In this document: positions 14,208 to 15,164 of the stretch, piece after piece
Position numbering within the stretch: the stretch's first letter is position 1
Layout: every line of letters begins with the position of its first letter
DNA from: Peptostreptococcaceae bacterium
GTDB taxonomy: Bacteria > Bacillota_A > Clostridia > Peptostreptococcales > Acidaminobacteraceae
Assembly: GCA_013619035.1 (NCBI GenBank)
Contig: JABXKX010000483.1
Span: 1 to 15,164 of the forward strand
DNA length: 15,164 bases
Direction: 5' to 3'
Position numbers and translations under genes: made by a program
Notes under the pieces: generated by a model
What the model was told of the DNA's origin: nothing
The model's input: only the letters and a program-made list of their open reading frames with translations
The model's database searches: none

Positions 14208-14253
14208 AAAGCAACAATAACACGAACGGACGTGCGTGTTATCGTTGCTTTTT
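14208..14253 (+). terminator. Long hairpin with T tract upstream of tnpA
   Basis: AAAGCAAC (14208-14215) pairs with GTTGCTTT (14244-14251); after one A/C mismatch, ATAACACG (14217-14224) pairs with CGTGTTAT (14235-14242). That gives 16 paired bases around a 10-nt loop, followed by T (14249-14253). IS200-type elements carry such a leader hairpin that stops outside transcripts from reading into tnpA; a left-end recognition hairpin is the alternative. Confidence 0.65.
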
Positions 14254-14289
14254 CGTGTGCCGTATGTTAGTATTAATTAGGAGGTGTGT

Positions 14290-14694
14290 ATGAGTAATTT
14301 AAACTATGGAAGAGGATACGTATATTCTCTTAAATATCATTTGGTTTGGTGTACTAAGTATAGAAAACCAATACTTAGGAATTCTGTTGAAGTTAAAGTG
14401 AAATCCTTACTTAGAAAAATAGCTGATGATCATGGCATCGATATTTTAGAAATGGAGACTGGCTCTGATCATGTCCATATGCTCATTGAGTGTAAACCCC
14501 AACATTACCTTCCTAATATAATTAAAGCGTTTAAAGGTACCAGTGCTAGATTTTTATTTTTAGAAATGCCTGAGTTGAGAGATGAACTGTGGGGTGGTCA
14601 TTTATGGAATCCTTCTTATTTTGTAGCAACTGTTAGTGAACATTCTGAATCGCAAATTAAAACATATATTAAAAAACAAAAGTCGAAAGAGTAA
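14290..14694 (+). CDS. tnpA: IS200/IS605 family Y1 (HUH) transposase TnpA
   Basis: A 134-residue tyrosine HUH endonuclease that cuts and rejoins single-stranded element ends during peel-and-paste transposition. The HUH pair is His61 and His63 in SDHVHMLIE, and the catalytic tyrosine is Tyr126 in KTYIKKQ near the C-terminus. The N-terminus (YSLKYHLVWCTKYRKPIL) and GGHLWNPSYFVATVS are family hallmarks. The length matches complete family members (about 130-155), so it is probably active. The start is ATG 14290, with AGGAGG at 14279-14284; an in-frame GTG at 14284 overlaps the ribosome site and is not used here. tnpB begins 12 bp after the stop. Confidence 0.93.
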   Translation: MSNLNYGRGYVYSLKYHLVWCTKYRKPILRNSVEVKVKSLLRKIADDHGIDILEMETGSDHVHMLIECKPQHYLPNIIKAFKGTSARFLFLEMPELRDELWGGHLWNPSYFVATVSEHSESQIKTYIKKQKSKE

Positions 14695-14706
14695 GGAGTT
14701 TAGAAA

Positions 14707-15164
14707 GTGAGAGGTTTTAAATATAGAATCTATCCAAAAGAAAATCAGATTCTTAAACTTGAGGAAATGTTTTGTGCAAAACGCTATGTATGGAATTATT
14801 TTCTGGAATTGAATATGAAACGATTTGAAAAAAACTTAGTATCTTAACCTTTAATGAGATGTCAAAGCTGTTAACGCAATTAAAGCAAGAGCATAGTTGG
14901 TTGTATCAATGCGAAAAATCAGTTCTCCAAAATGTTTTAAAAGGCCTCTCCAAAGCATATACAAATTTTTTAAAGGGTCCAATGACTTATTCCGAAAAGA
15001 CTATCAAACATGCAAAGAATAAGGGGATGGAACTTACTTTTTATCACTTGCAAAACCATCCGAAGTTTAAATCCTATAAAAATCCTCATCAATCTCTTGT
15101 GATGAATTTAACCAATAATAATATTGAAGTGATTGAAAAAAAAGCTGAATACACATCTAAAGGT
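14707..15164 (+). pseudogene. tnpB: TnpB (IS605 OrfB) RNA-guided nuclease gene, frameshifted and truncated by window edge
   Basis: From GTG 14707 (AAGGAG at 14693-14698), the frame encodes a TnpB N-terminus: RGFKYRIYPKENQ, then FCAKRYVWNYFLELN (about 24-38). It stops at TAA 14845-14847 after 46 codons. The -1 frame is open from 14829 to the window end and continues the same protein: LTFNEMSKLLTQLKQEHSWL, LQNVLKGLSKAYTNFLKG, HPKFKSYKNPHQS, and TNNNIEVI. The junction is a run of seven A (14828-14834), reading in frame as A AAA AAC. A one-base homopolymer indel (mutation or sequencing error) is the simplest reading; -1 ribosomal slippage is possible. The catalytic RuvC part and any omega RNA lie outside the window. 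About 25 residues sit between FLKG and the FKSYKNPHQS motif, more than in short TnpBs. Confidence 0.8.

Larger units (their letters stand above)
14081..15164 (+). mobile_element. IS200/IS605-family insertion sequence, right end outside window
   Basis: The element has the tnpA-tnpB order on one strand, a 200-bp left end rich in hairpins, and no target duplication, as in this single-strand transposing family. The left boundary is uncertain. I place it after TTGAT (14076-14080), the pentanucleotide used as target by ISDra2, which here is the end of the operon terminator's T tract. An imperfect hairpin with outer stem ATGCTC/GAGCAT (14087-14126) lies 6 bp inside, as expected of the TnpA-recognised left-end hairpin. 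The stretch 14127-14186 holds nothing I recognise. TnpA looks functional; TnpB is frame-disrupted. Confidence 0.8.

Noticed and set aside
1..15164. CRISPR array, tRNA or rRNA genes
   Set aside because: I saw no regularly spaced repeats and no cloverleaf or rRNA-like sequence by eye; gaps between genes are short except for the IS left end.

Overview
The window comes from a low-GC, AT-rich bacterium that uses the standard bacterial code: TGA is a normal stop in several genes here, and Trp is encoded by TGG. The gene families (a two-subunit 2-oxoacid:ferredoxin oxidoreductase, bacteriohemerythrin, HD-GYP signalling, a Sec/Cys 'CC/Se' family protein) point to an anaerobe or microaerophile of the Bacillota or a close relative (Clostridia-like, or a free-living mollicute-related lineage). 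The sequence alone does not settle which.

Layout. (1) 1-2716, plus strand: the 3' part of a hybrid sensor kinase (ATPase-REC-Hpt), then a 4-nt-overlapping response regulator with an HD-GYP domain, closed by a terminator. (2) 2850-6442, minus strand: korA and korB for a 2-oxoacid:ferredoxin oxidoreductase, followed by a second HD-GYP protein with its own promoter. (3) 6443-6603: a divergent control region with candidate promoters on both strands and a Fur-like palindrome over the korA -35. (4) 6604-7293, plus strand: an NTF2-like protein and, hidden by an in-frame TGA, a 98-residue selenoprotein candidate of the CC/Se family, closed by a strong hairpin. (5) 7325-9349: a secreted M14 carboxypeptidase with degenerate C-terminal SLH repeats, then a bacteriohemerythrin and a terminator. 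(6) 9388-14077: six overlapping genes (TIM-barrel isomerase-like protein, YgjP-type metallopeptidase, GNAT, DTW-domain tRNA modification enzyme, AlaX-type alanyl-tRNA editing protein, GNAT) ending at a strong terminator. (7) about 14081 to the right edge: an IS200/IS605-type element with a structured left end, intact tnpA, and a tnpB interrupted by a one-base frame change at a run of seven A.

How the parts relate. The left third is signalling: a phosphorelay ending in an HD-GYP output, plus a second HD-GYP protein, which suggests control of cyclic di-GMP or a related dinucleotide. KorAB links 2-oxoacid oxidation to ferredoxin. The long operon couples tRNA modification and aminoacyl-tRNA quality control with acetyltransferases. 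The most notable item is the selenoprotein gene, which a normal gene caller would split or miss; it implies that the host has selA/selB/selC/selD.
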